A DNA stretch of 64,000 nucleotides, taken from Benzoatithermus flavus. GTDB taxonomy: Bacteria > Pseudomonadota > Alphaproteobacteria > Geminicoccales > Geminicoccaceae. The position numbers were made by a program, and so were the translations under genes. Of this stretch, positions 24,724-33,005 are shown piece after piece. Position 1 is the stretch's first letter. Each line of letters begins with the position of its first letter. Location of the stretch: contig NZ_JBBLZC010000023.1 in the NCBI RefSeq assembly GCF_037908215.1, positions 1 to 64,000 of the forward strand, written 5' to 3'. The notes under the pieces were generated by a model. That model searched no databases and was not told the DNA's origin. It was given only the letters and a program-made list of their open reading frames with translations.

Positions 24724-24960
24724 ATGAACGAGATGACCCTCTACCGGCGTTTTCGGTGCTGGCTCGCCGCCGAGCGTGCCGCGCGTCAGGTCCTGGCCGA
24801 GCTGTCCTGCTACACCGATCGGGAGCTCGCCGATATCGGTCTGAGCCGCGGCGACGTGCCGGCGCTCGCGCGCGAGGCGTTCGAGATGGCTCGGGCGGCA
24901 AGCCTGCGCACCCACGACACCTCGAACGCCCATCGCTTCTGGACGGCCCGGCATGCGTGA
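24724..24960 (+). CDS. DUF1127 small protein
   Basis: 78 residues. The core LAELSCYTDRELADIGLSRG is the DUF1127 (YjiS-like) motif, a short arginine-rich domain common in alphaproteobacteria and linked to RNA binding, phosphate and nitrogen responses in some species. A second in-frame ATG at 24733 is equally possible. It stands alone behind the palindrome at 24652, with unrelated decayed DNA downstream. Confidence 0.8.
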   Translation: MNEMTLYRRFRCWLAAERAARQVLAELSCYTDRELADIGLSRGDVPALAREAFEMARAASLRTHDTSNAHRFWTARHA

Positions 24961-25079
24961 GCCTCGATGACGAGCCCGGCCGCCGGTCGCCACGGCCGAC
25001 GGCCGGCCTTCCTTCGCGCCAGCCGATGCCAGGCACCTCGGCGCCCTCGTCTGATCCCTTTGGGGATGGAAGGGGTTGC

Positions 25080-25550
25080 CGATGTCGGGTGCATCGATCG
25101 GGCAGACGCCGGCTCTCTGGTCGGCCGGGCCGGGCACGGCCAAAGCGCGGCGGCCCCTGTTCGGCCATGCGAGTGTGGCGGCCTGCGCCGGCGCTTGCCT
25201 CGACGGGCTGCTCGGGCCGGAACGGCGCAAGACCGGCTGGATGCGCGCCGGGGCGGCGGCGATCTCGGCCCGTGGCGGCAGCGGGCCGTGCCCGATCACA
25301 GCCGCCGGGATGCCGACGCGCTACGTGATCTGGTGCACGACGATGCCCTGAGGCCCGCACGGCATCGGATGCGGTGCCGGTGATCGATGCGACCGGCTTT
25401 CTCGAGCAGGGTCAAGTGTCCTGCGGCGTGCAGCGGCAGGGTATCGGCTCGGCGGGCAGGATCACCGCCTGTCGGATCGGCGGGTTCGCCCCTTAACCGT
25501 CCAATCGGGCCCGCACCTTCATCGATCGTCGGCTCTACCCGCCCGCGCCG
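25080..25550 (+). pseudogene. Decayed IS701-type transposase fragment
   Basis: Three frames must be joined to read it. The first gives CLDGLLGPERRKTGWMRAGA, the second GPWRQRAV followed by DADALRDLVHDDAL, the third VIDATGFLEQG, VSCGVQRQGIGSAGRITA and, after a stop at 25494, RARTFIDRRLYPP. These line up in order with the N-terminal half of IS701-family DDE transposases (LLxxxERKNGW, VIDETGFLKQG, CGVxRQYxGSAG, FIDRxLYLP). The catalytic-region Glu of VIDETGF is Ala here. At least two frameshifts and a stop show it is dead. No C-terminal half was found. Confidence 0.75.
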
Positions 25551-25600
25551 TCCTCGCCCTGCCCAGGCGATGGCTCGCAGAGCCCGATCGGCGGTCGCGG

Positions 25601-25686
25601 CGGCTTGGCGGTGGCGCCGGGATGGTTCTCGTGCCGGCTGCCCTGGACGGCTCGCGAGGCAGATCCCCGGCGCCACCGCCAAGCCG
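25601..25686. repeat. 21-bp perfect inverted repeat, 86 bp end to end
   Basis: Positions 25601-25621 are the exact reverse complement of 25666-25686 (arm core CTTGGCGGTGGCGCC), with a 44-base loop. The size and ends resemble a small non-autonomous element or a large hairpin. It lies 50 bases beyond the transposase remnant, so it may be part of the same dead element. Confidence 0.8.
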
Positions 25687-25710
25687 TGATCCTGGCATGC
25701 CAGGATCACG
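25685..25710. repeat. 26-bp perfect palindrome
   Basis: A gapless 13+13 palindrome centred on GGCATGCC (between 25697 and 25698). It abuts the right arm of the 21-bp inverted repeat. It could be a protein binding site, a hairpin terminator for the leftward glucosyltransferase gene 320 bases away, or an element end. None is proven. Confidence 0.8.
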
Positions 25711-26026
25711 ACGTCGGGCACCGTTCACACGGCATCCGAACGGTAGGGCCGCATGAACCTCACCGCCAGCCTCGTGGCCGCCAGCCATTTGCGGAACCCG
25801 GCGCACACAACCCAAGCCGGCCGCGATCCGTGGCGCGTTCGGCCGGAAAGCGTGGGATTCCGTCCCGTACCGCTCCGTGGCGTGCCTCCGTCGAACCGTC
25901 GCCTCCACATCACCCGCTCCGCCGATCCGGGCGAGCCATCGGCAAGGGGCGCTCGGGAAGCCACGCGTCATCCTCCCCGAGGCGACCGCTCCATCGGGTG
26001 CCGCCAGCGCAGGTTCATGGCGGCAT
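25711..26026. other. Gene-free stretch beyond mdoH
   Basis: About 315 bases. Both strands have open frames but no recognisable protein and no good ribosome site. It is probably 3' flank of the glucosyltransferase gene plus remnant mobile DNA. Confidence 0.35.
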
Positions 26027-28003
26027 CTAATCCATCGGCGGCGCGGCCAACGCGCCGACGATGGCGCCGCCGCCCGTGACGGCGCCCGCCGTGATGGGCG
26101 GCGGCCACAGGGCATGACCGGCGGCGGCGACCACGGCCGGAGAGTCGATCTCCTCCGGCACGGCGCCGATGCCAAGCCGCATCAGGACCTGCCCCAAGGA
26201 CGCCCACGAGGTGACGACGGCGAATGGAACGGCGAGCAGCAGGGGCAGGCAGAACAGGACCGCCCAGGGCAGCACCCCTTCGGGCGCCAGCCACCACGTG
26301 GCGGCCCCGAGAGCGGCGCCGAACAGAGTCTGGCCGCGCAGGCCGCGCCAGGCCTCGCCCCAGGACAGGCAGCGCGGGTCGCGAAGCTGCGCTTCCCAAC
26401 GGATGGCACGGCCCGTGCTCATCCCGAGCACGAACAGGGTCTGGGCGAACGCCACGATCGGCGCGAGCACCAGCGAGAACAGGATCTCGACCACGGCCGA
26501 GACGAGGACCCGGCCCGCGCCGCCATAGGCCCGCCGCAAGCGTCCGAGCAGAAGGATCTGCAGGACGCCGGCGAGCTTGGGCGCCCAGACGAGCACGAGC
26601 ATCGCCACGAGCAGCGCCCAGCCCTCCCAGGTGCCGGGCACGCCCAGAAGCGGCGTTGCCGGCGCGGCCGGCGCCGTGTCGCCCAGGATGGCGCGGCCGA
26701 AGCCCACGAGCGAGAACAGGATCCAGGCCGGTCCCGATACGTACATCAGGATCGCGAGCGCCAGCTGCAGCCGCCCCAGCGCGTGCAGCCCCGGGCAGCC
26801 GAGGAGGTGGAGATACTGCCAGTTGCCCTGGCACCAACGCAGGTCGCGCTTGATGAAATCGGAAAGGGTGGGCGGGTTCTCCTCGAAGCTGCCGTCCTCC
26901 TCGGGCACTACCCGCACCTGCCAGCCCGCGCGCCGCATCAGCACCGCCTCGACCTGGTCGTGGCTCAGGATGCGTCCGCCGAGCGGTGGTCCGCCGGGCA
27001 GCACGGGCAGGCGGCAATGCGCCATGAAAGGCGCGATGCGGATCAGCGCGTTGTGGCCCCAATAGGGCCCGCAATCGCCCTGCCACCAGGCGCTGCCCAT
27101 GGTGTAGGCGCGCATGCCGTGGCGCATACCGAACTGGAACAGGCGCGCGAACGGGCTCGGGTTCGGCAGGCCCACGACGAGCTGCTGCAGGATGCCGATC
27201 TCGGGACGGGCCGCCATGATCCGCACGAGCCGCAGGATCGCCGTTCCCGACATGACGCTGTCGGCGTCCAGCACCAGCATCTGGTCGAACCGCTCCCCTT
27301 CCCGCTCGAGCCATTCCCAGAGATTGCCGGTCTTGTGGCCGAGATTGTCGGCCCGGCGGCGATAATGCAGCCGCTCCGGCCACGGATGGCGAGCACGCCA
27401 GCGGGCGAAGAGCGCTTCCTCCCGCTCGGCCAGAGCCGGGATCCGGGTGTCGCTCAGGAGGAACACCTCGAACGCCCTGCCCTCGCCCGTGGCATCGAGG
27501 CTGGCCACGGTCGCCTCGAGATGCCGCAGCACGCGCTCGGGGTCCTCGTTGTGGACCGGCATGAGGATCGCGACACGAGCCCGGATCGGGCCCGCCATGG
27601 GTGCGCGGGCGGCGGGCAGGACGCGCGCGACGGGATCCCTGCTCGTGCGCAGGAGGAGGAAGCCGATCGCCGCGTTCCAGAAGCCCAGCACGTTCCAGGG
27701 CAGCATCGCGGCGAAGCAGGCGAGGAGCACGAGATCGGCGGGGCCGAGCGCGCCGTCGCCGCCCAGGAGACGGATCATGGCCAGGAGCGCGCCCGCGATG
27801 GTCGCCGTGACCAACACGGCCAGAAGCAGCCTGCGCCGGCGCAGGGCCTGCTGCTCGGCGCGCAGGTCCGCATCGAGCGGCGGCGGAGCAAGATCGTTCA
27901 CCGGCAGTGTTCCCGTCTTCACCGTCCGGGTATCATGGTCCACGCAGGGTTGAGGAATGGTAAGCGGCCCGGACGTGGCCCCCGCGTGCCAGTGTCCAAT
28001 CAA
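26027..28003 (-). CDS. mdoH: Glucan biosynthesis glucosyltransferase H
   Basis: Up to 658 residues. Two N-terminal membrane helices precede a family 2 glycosyltransferase domain with PVHNEDPERV, VLDADSVMSG (DxD type), LSHDQVEAVLMRRAGW and the RWCQGNWQYL (QxxRW-type) motif, and several C-terminal membrane helices follow. It polymerises UDP-glucose into periplasmic beta-glucans (OPG/MDO) across the inner membrane. The usual partner mdoG/opgG is not next to it. The first ATG is at 28003, but GTG codons 20-35 residues later are also plausible starts. Confidence 0.88.
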   Translation of the reverse strand: MIGHWHAGATSGPLTIPQPCVDHDTRTVKTGTLPVNDLAPPPLDADLRAEQQALRRRRLLLAVLVTATIAGALLAMIRLLGGDGALGPADLVLLACFAAMLPWNVLGFWNAAIGFLLLRTSRDPVARVLPAARAPMAGPIRARVAILMPVHNEDPERVLRHLEATVASLDATGEGRAFEVFLLSDTRIPALAEREEALFARWRARHPWPERLHYRRRADNLGHKTGNLWEWLEREGERFDQMLVLDADSVMSGTAILRLVRIMAARPEIGILQQLVVGLPNPSPFARLFQFGMRHGMRAYTMGSAWWQGDCGPYWGHNALIRIAPFMAHCRLPVLPGGPPLGGRILSHDQVEAVLMRRAGWQVRVVPEEDGSFEENPPTLSDFIKRDLRWCQGNWQYLHLLGCPGLHALGRLQLALAILMYVSGPAWILFSLVGFGRAILGDTAPAAPATPLLGVPGTWEGWALLVAMLVLVWAPKLAGVLQILLLGRLRRAYGGAGRVLVSAVVEILFSLVLAPIVAFAQTLFVLGMSTGRAIRWEAQLRDPRCLSWGEAWRGLRGQTLFGAALGAATWWLAPEGVLPWAVLFCLPLLLAVPFAVVTSWASLGQVLMRLGIGAVPEEIDSPAVVAAAGHALWPPPITAGAVTGGGAIVGALAAPPMD

Positions 28004-28196
28004 TGGATAGATCGTGTCGGCCTATCGTCAACGGCGCCACGGAGTCGTTACCGGCAATGCTTGCGCGGACGCCCCTGGTGCAGCCTCGCCCGGATGGCTA
28101 GATAGGGTGCATGCACGGTCGTGAGCCGGAAAGAGGCCCTTCCCGTGGGAGAGGTACTCGGGAGACGGATCGTCGTCCGTGACGAGGGGAGTTGCC
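28004..28196. promoter_or_regulatory. Divergent promoter region mdoH / ribA
   Basis: A 193-base gap between outward-facing starts. Ribosome site GAGGGGAG sits before ribA. No FMN riboswitch fold was found despite the riboflavin gene downstream, and no promoter boxes stand out. Confidence 0.35.
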
Positions 28197-29363
28197 ATGG
28201 AAGTCACCGCCGAGCCGAAGCCTACCGCGCCGCTTCTCGCGGTCCAGCACGCGGCGCGGATGCTGCGCATCGGCGGCCTCGTGCGGATCGAGAACGGCTC
28301 CGAGGTCGGCTATGCCATAGCCGCGGAAGCGGCCATGAGCGAGTGCGATCACGCTTTTCTGGCTAGTATGCCGCATGGCGGCACCCTCGTCCTCACCGGC
28401 CAGCGCCTCGCCGCTCTCGGCCTCCCGATCGACCCGCGCGCCATCTACGAGCTGCCGCTCGCTCGAGCTCCACGCACGCCGGGCCTGATCGCCATGCTCG
28501 CCGACCCGACGGCACCGGTCGACGACGCCGCGATCCGCCTCGAGGGAATCGAGCGCAGCAGCCGGCCGACGGCGCTGGCCGTGATCGAGTTGTGCAAGCT
28601 CGCCGGACTCCTGCCGGCGGCGATCCTGGCGCCCGAGGGCATCGATCTGCCGGTGAATATCGACAGTACCGGGGTGCCGCTGGAAGCGATCACCGGCTAT
28701 CGCCGCCTTTCGGCCTCCACCTTGCGCCCGGTGAGCGAGGCGCGGGTGCCGCTGGCCGATGCGGAGAACGCCCGGATCGTCTCGTTCCGCCCCGCCGACG
28801 GCGGCCCCGAGCAGTACGCGATCCTGGTGGGCGAGCCCGAGCGGGAGGCCGCGCCGCTGACCCGGCTCCACTCCGAGTGCTTCACCGGCGACTTCCTGGG
28901 TTCGCTCCGCTGCGACTGCGGCGACCAGCTCCGCGGCGCCATCCGGCGGATGGCGCACGAGGGGGCGGGTGTCCTGCTCTATCTTGCCCAGGAGGGGCGC
29001 GGCATCGGCCTCGCCAACAAGCTCCGGGCCTACATGCTCCAGGATAGCGGGCTCGACACGGTGGATGCCAACCATCACCTGGGCTTCGAGAACGACGAGC
29101 GGGACTTCTGGGCCGCAGCCGCCATGCTGCGCCAGCTCGGGATCGGCCGCGTGCGGCTCTTGACCAACAACCCGGCCAAGATCGCGCAGCTCCAGCAGTA
29201 CGGCATCGAGATCGCGGGGCGCGTGCCGCACATCTTCGAGGCCAACGCCCACAACCGGGGCTATCTCCTGACCAAGGCCCTGAAGAGCGGCCACATGCTG
29301 GCCGTGGACGAGCTGCAGCAGCCCAAGAAGAGCCCGAACGGGGCGCGGCTCAGCGTCGTCTGA
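28197..29363 (+). CDS. ribA: GTP cyclohydrolase II with degenerate N-terminal domain
   Basis: 388 residues. The C-terminal half is a complete GTP cyclohydrolase II: zinc cysteines in HSECFTGDFLGSLRCDCGDQ, substrate motif YLAQEGRGIGLANKLRAY and LLTNNPAKI. The first 190 residues sit where RibB (DHBP synthase) is fused in RibBA, but the acidic DRED-type metal motif and RAGHTEA are missing, so that activity should be absent. The enzyme opens GTP to the riboflavin pyrimidine precursor. It faces the pterin-type operon and may supply it, or may simply serve riboflavin synthesis. Confidence 0.9.
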   Translation: MEVTAEPKPTAPLLAVQHAARMLRIGGLVRIENGSEVGYAIAAEAAMSECDHAFLASMPHGGTLVLTGQRLAALGLPIDPRAIYELPLARAPRTPGLIAMLADPTAPVDDAAIRLEGIERSSRPTALAVIELCKLAGLLPAAILAPEGIDLPVNIDSTGVPLEAITGYRRLSASTLRPVSEARVPLADAENARIVSFRPADGGPEQYAILVGEPEREAAPLTRLHSECFTGDFLGSLRCDCGDQLRGAIRRMAHEGAGVLLYLAQEGRGIGLANKLRAYMLQDSGLDTVDANHHLGFENDERDFWAAAAMLRQLGIGRVRLLTNNPAKIAQLQQYGIEIAGRVPHIFEANAHNRGYLLTKALKSGHMLAVDELQQPKKSPNGARLSVV

Positions 29364-29401
29364 GTCGAAAGCCGGCTCTTCGGGGGGAAAGGAGCCCAAC
29401 G

Positions 29402-29998
29402 ATGCGGACGTCGCCGACCGCCACGGCCTGCCTGCTCGCGGCCCTCCTCGCCGGGAGGCCGGCCGACGCGGCGCCGGCCCGCTTCGTCATCGACCCCGAG
29501 CATACCTTCGTCGCGTTCATGGTGAGCCATATCGGCTACCACAACCTCCTCGCCCAGTTCCTCGAGGTCAAGGGCTCTTACGTCTTCGACGAAGAGGCGC
29601 GCACCCTTACCGATCTCTCGGTGACGATCGACCCGGCGAGCGTGTTCACGAACAACGCCAAGCGGGACGAGCACGTCCGGAGCCAGGACTTCCTCGACGC
29701 GGCCCGGCATCCGGCGATCACCTTCGTCGGCACCGGAGCCGAGCCCACCGGCTTCGATACCGGCAAGGTGACGGGCGATCTCACCATCCGCGGCGTGACC
29801 CGGCCGGTGACGCTCGACGTCAGGCTCAACAAGATCGGCCTCTATCCCTATGTCGACAACTACGTGGTCGGCATCTCGGCGCGTACGACCATCAGACGCA
29901 GCGAGTGGGGCATGACCTACGGGGTCGACAACGGCCTCGTCGGCGACGAGGTGCAGATCATCATCGAGTGCGAGGCGATCCGCGAGAAGCAGGACTGA
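29402..29998 (+). CDS. YceI-family periplasmic protein (copy 1)
   Basis: 198 residues. A signal peptide ends near ADA-APA; the lipocalin-like YceI domain follows with FVIDPEHTFVAFMVSH, HVRSQDFLDAARHP and ITFVGTG...VTGDLTIRGVTRPV. YceI proteins bind polyisoprenoids in a beta-barrel and often accompany cytochrome b561. It begins 38 bases after ribA on the same strand. A second YceI gene with only moderate similarity lies at 34616-35191. Confidence 0.9.
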   Translation: MRTSPTATACLLAALLAGRPADAAPARFVIDPEHTFVAFMVSHIGYHNLLAQFLEVKGSYVFDEEARTLTDLSVTIDPASVFTNNAKRDEHVRSQDFLDAARHPAITFVGTGAEPTGFDTGKVTGDLTIRGVTRPVTLDVRLNKIGLYPYVDNYVVGISARTTIRRSEWGMTYGVDNGLVGDEVQIIIECEAIREKQD

Positions 29999-30007
29999 GG
30001 CCCGGCG

Positions 30008-30793
30008 ATGCGCCTCCTCGATCGGGCCTACGGCCTCGGCCGGTCGCTGTGGATCTACTACGGGAAGCCCGGAAACGGCCGGAGGCTCGATGCGTTCTAC
30101 CGCCCGTTCGTGCGCCCGGGAGCGTTGTGCTTCGACATCGGCGCCCATGTCGGCAGCCGCGCGCGCTCCTGGTCGCGGCTGGGCGCGCGCGTCGTCGCCG
30201 TCGAGCCGCAGCCGGACTTCGCCCGGTTCCTGCGCCGGCTGTTCCGGAACGACCCGCGCGTGGTGGTGCGCGCGGAAGCGGTGGCGGCCTCGCCCGGCAG
30301 GGTGACGCTTCTCGTGAGCCCACGCACGCCCACGGTCACGACGGGTTCGCCCGACTTCGTCGCGGCGACGAGGCGCGTTCCCTCCTTCGCCTGGGTACGG
30401 TGGGACGAGCGCGTCGAGGTGCCGGCCGTCACGCTGGACATGCTCGTCGAGGCGCACGGCCTGCCCGATTTCGTCAAGATCGACGTCGAGGGGATGGAGC
30501 ACCAGGTCCTGGCCGGCCTCTCGCGGCCGGTACCGGCACTTTCCTTCGAGTTCGTGCCCTCGGCGCTCGCGAGTGCGCTTTCGAGCCTCGACCGGCTCGC
30601 GCTTCTGGGCGCCTACCGCTTCAACGTCTCGCGCGGCGAAAGCCTGCGCTTCGTGCTGCCGGAATGGGTCGACGCGGCGACGGTGCGCGCCTGGCTTCTC
30701 GCCTGCGAGCCGACCGGCGATTCCGGGGACGTCTACGCCCGCCTAGCCGGGCGGCAGGAAGAGAAGGTCGAGGTGCCCGACCGTCAGGCGTGA
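30008..30793 (+). CDS. FkbM-family methyltransferase
   Basis: 261 residues. SAM-binding motif CFDIGAHVGSRARSW near residue 42 and VVAVEPQPDFARFL follow the FkbM pattern, and the family motif PDFVKIDVEGMEHQVLAG is near residue 155. FkbM-type enzymes O-methylate sugars or polyketides. It follows yceI by 9 bases. Its last 51 bases overlap the end of the opposite-strand methyltransferase gene; both frames are well supported, so the overlap appears real. Confidence 0.82.
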   Translation: MRLLDRAYGLGRSLWIYYGKPGNGRRLDAFYRPFVRPGALCFDIGAHVGSRARSWSRLGARVVAVEPQPDFARFLRRLFRNDPRVVVRAEAVAASPGRVTLLVSPRTPTVTTGSPDFVAATRRVPSFAWVRWDERVEVPAVTLDMLVEAHGLPDFVKIDVEGMEHQVLAGLSRPVPALSFEFVPSALASALSSLDRLALLGAYRFNVSRGESLRFVLPEWVDAATVRAWLLACEPTGDSGDVYARLAGRQEEKVEVPDRQA

Positions 30794-31552
30794 GCGGCGG
30801 CTCGCGACGAGTCGGGCGCGCCGCTCGCCCCAGGCCGCGATTCTCCGGCGCGCCGCCGGTGCCGCGATCGCGGCGGCCGCCTCGAGATAGCCCGCGAGCA
30901 GCGCGGTCTGGATGGCCGCGTCGCCCTCGCCCAGCCGCCAGTCGCTGCGCTCGGTCAGGAGCTCGCCCGGCAGGCCGGCGAGGGCTTCCCGCACGCTCGC
31001 GGCGGCCTCCGGCCCCAGGGCCGGGCCGAACCCTTTGTCGGTGCGCTGGTGGCGGTCGACGAGGGCCGCGATTTCGGCATCGCCGGGATCCGCCGGTTCC
31101 CAGACCATCCGACCGTCGTAGCAGAGCGTCAGATAAAGCGCGGCACCGGCTGCTGCGCGGAGCGCCAAGAGTCGCCCGAGCCAGGGCGCGGCGACGAGGT
31201 CGATGAGCGCCGAGGCCGCGATCAGGTCCGCCCGCTCGGTGGCCAGGGCCTCGAGATCGCGGGCGAGATCGAGGCAGCGGTAGCGCCAAGACACGCCGAC
31301 GGCGGCGAGCCTCGCTCCGCCGGCTGCGATCAGCGCCGGATCGTGCTCGACCAGGATCCAGTGCTGGCCGGTGCCGAGCCGCGGCGAGAGACGGCGCAGC
31401 TGCGCGCCGGTTCCGGCGCCGAGGTCGACGATACGGAGCGTTTCCCTGCCATGGCACCAGGCGACGAGATGGTCGCGAAGAAAGGAGCTGCACGCCGCCG
31501 CGTCGTAGGGCTCGCGCAAATCCAGCCAGTCGGCAGAAAAGCCTTCGCTCAT
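30743..31552 (-). CDS. Class I SAM-dependent methyltransferase
   Basis: 269 residues. The SAM motif is RIVDLGAGTGAQLRRL around residue 41, with acidic loop LVEHDPALIAAG. It is the last gene of a run of overlapping genes (cytochrome b561, dehydrogenase, pterin synthase, glycosyltransferase), overlapping the glycosyltransferase by 4 bases. It is likely to methylate the product or an intermediate of that pathway; the acceptor is unknown. It converges with the FkbM gene. Confidence 0.82.
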   Translation of the reverse strand: MSEGFSADWLDLREPYDAAACSSFLRDHLVAWCHGRETLRIVDLGAGTGAQLRRLSPRLGTGQHWILVEHDPALIAAGGARLAAVGVSWRYRCLDLARDLEALATERADLIAASALIDLVAAPWLGRLLALRAAAGAALYLTLCYDGRMVWEPADPGDAEIAALVDRHQRTDKGFGPALGPEAAASVREALAGLPGELLTERSDWRLGEGDAAIQTALLAGYLEAAAAIAAPAARRRIAAWGERRARLVASRRSRLTVGHLDLLFLPPG

Positions 31553-32610
31553 GCCCGGCCATCGAGAAGCGCCGCCTCGACCGCGGCCGCGGTGTCGCTC
31601 CAGCGCGGCAGCCGTGTACGCGCGGCAAGCGCGCCGATGCGGAGCCGCGCGGCGAGGCCGGGCTCGTCGAGGAAGCGGCGGAGCGCCGCACGCAGCGCCG
31701 GCACGTCGCCCGGCGGCACGAGGAGACCCGCCTCGGCGGGAACGGTATCGGCGACCGCTCCCCCGGCCGCGGCGACGATCGGCAGGCCGCGCGCCAGCGC
31801 CTCGGCCAGGGCCATGCCATAACCTTCGTGGAGCGAGGCCGAGACACAGAGATCGGCACGGTCATAGAGCGCACCGACGGCCGCCTCGTCGATCTCGCCC
31901 AAGAGATGCACGCGGCCCTCGAGCCCGTGGGTCGCGACGGCGGCGGCAAGCGTCTGCGCGGTCGCCGGATCGCGCCGCATGCTGCCGGCGCAGAGCAGCT
32001 CCCAGTCGAGATCCGCGAGCCCTGCCAGCGCCTCGACCAGAAGCACGTGGCCCTTGCGCGGGGTCACGGTGGCGACGCAGACCATCCGGCAGCCCGGCCC
32101 GCCGGAGCCGCGCGCCGCCGGCGCGGGATCGGTACCGGGCAGCGCCACCCGAATCCGCCGCGGCGGAACGGCGAACAGCTCCTCGAGGGCCGTCGCCGTG
32201 CGCGGGCTCGTGACGACGACGGAGCGCGCATGGGCGAGCGCCCGTCTTTCGCTGGCGGCAAGCGCTGCAGCCTGCGCCGGTGCCAAGCCGGTCTCGAGGC
32301 ACAAGGGATGGTGCACGAGCGCCACGAGGTCGAGCCGGCCCGACTCCCGTGCGGCGATCTCCGGCATGGCACCGAAGGCAAGGCCGTCGACGAGGACCGA
32401 AGCGCCGTCCGGGAGCGCGGCCAAGGCCGCGGCGCTCGCGGCGAGCTCCTGCCCGCTCGGGAACGGGAAGCCCGCGGGCAGGCTCAGCCTTCGCACCGCC
32501 CAGCCCCGCGCTTCCAGAGCCACCGCCAGGCGGCGGTCGTAGACGTAGCCGCCGGTCCTGGTCGTAAGCGCCCCGGGAAAGGCCAGGACGAGCCGGCGGC
32601 GGCCGGTCAT
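31549..32610 (-). CDS. Glycosyltransferase, GT4 family
   Basis: 353 residues. An N-terminal GT-B domain (LAFPGALTTRTGGYVYDRRL) is followed by the nucleotide-sugar domain with VATVTPRKGHVLLVEAL and the family 4 motif SLHEGYGMALAEALARGLPIV, in which the EX7E residues are seen. It transfers a sugar from a nucleotide donor. Overlap of 4 bases with the pterin synthase gene on one side and the methyltransferase on the other implies a shared pathway, so a glycosylated pterin is the simplest reading. Confidence 0.87.
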   Translation of the reverse strand: MTGRRRLVLAFPGALTTRTGGYVYDRRLAVALEARGWAVRRLSLPAGFPFPSGQELAASAAALAALPDGASVLVDGLAFGAMPEIAARESGRLDLVALVHHPLCLETGLAPAQAAALAASERRALAHARSVVVTSPRTATALEELFAVPPRRIRVALPGTDPAPAARGSGGPGCRMVCVATVTPRKGHVLLVEALAGLADLDWELLCAGSMRRDPATAQTLAAAVATHGLEGRVHLLGEIDEAAVGALYDRADLCVSASLHEGYGMALAEALARGLPIVAAAGGAVADTVPAEAGLLVPPGDVPALRAALRRFLDEPGLAARLRIGALAARTRLPRWSDTAAAVEAALLDGRA

Positions 32611-33005
32611 ACCTTCTCCTCGTAGGCGGCCCAGGCGACGTGGCTCTCCCAGAGCGTCACCTTCATGGAGGTGACGCCTTCCGCCCCTGGTCCCAGCCGG
32701 CCCGCCCGGATCGCCTCGCGCATCCGGTCGAAGACGTGGCGGGCCAGGAACTCGGTCGTGGTGTTGATGCCCTTGAGCTGCGGGACCTCGTCGAGGTTCC
32801 GGTAGTTGAGCTCGGCCAGGATCGCCTTCAGCGCCTCGCTCGCCCGGCCGATGTCGACCACGATGTTGCCCTCGGCGAGCGTCGGGCGGCGGAACTCGCA
32901 GTCGACGATGTAGGTCGCGCCGTGCAGCTTCTGGGCCGGGCCGAACACCTCGCCCTGGAAACTGTGGGCGATCATGAAATGGTCGCGCACGCCGACGCTA
33001 TGCAT
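32607..33005 (-). CDS. 6-pyruvoyl-tetrahydropterin synthase/QueD-family protein
   Basis: 132 residues. The zinc ligand histidines are in the N-terminal MIAHSFQGEVFGPAQKLHGATYIVD region, and the family motifs VVDIGRASEALKAIL, LDEVPQLKG and the final W-E-S-H-V are present. The family converts 7,8-dihydroneopterin triphosphate to pyruvoyl- or carboxy-tetrahydropterin. There are no queC/E/F genes nearby, so a pterin rather than queuosine role is favoured by context. Overlaps: 8 bases with the dehydrogenase, 4 with the glycosyltransferase. Confidence 0.85.
   Translation of the reverse strand: MHSVGVRDHFMIAHSFQGEVFGPAQKLHGATYIVDCEFRRPTLAEGNIVVDIGRASEALKAILAELNYRNLDEVPQLKGINTTTEFLARHVFDRMREAIRAGRLGPGAEGVTSMKVTLWESHVAWAAYEEKV

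Noticed and set aside
25311..25498. Intact insertion sequence
   Set aside because: The transposase needs at least two frameshifts and a stop to be read, and no C-terminal half was found.
28100..28196. FMN riboswitch upstream of ribA
   Set aside because: The conserved RFN core segments are not present in this short leader.
32607..33005. QueD in a queuosine operon
   Set aside because: No queC, queE or queF lies nearby, while glycosyltransferase and methyltransferase genes overlap it; the family call alone is kept.
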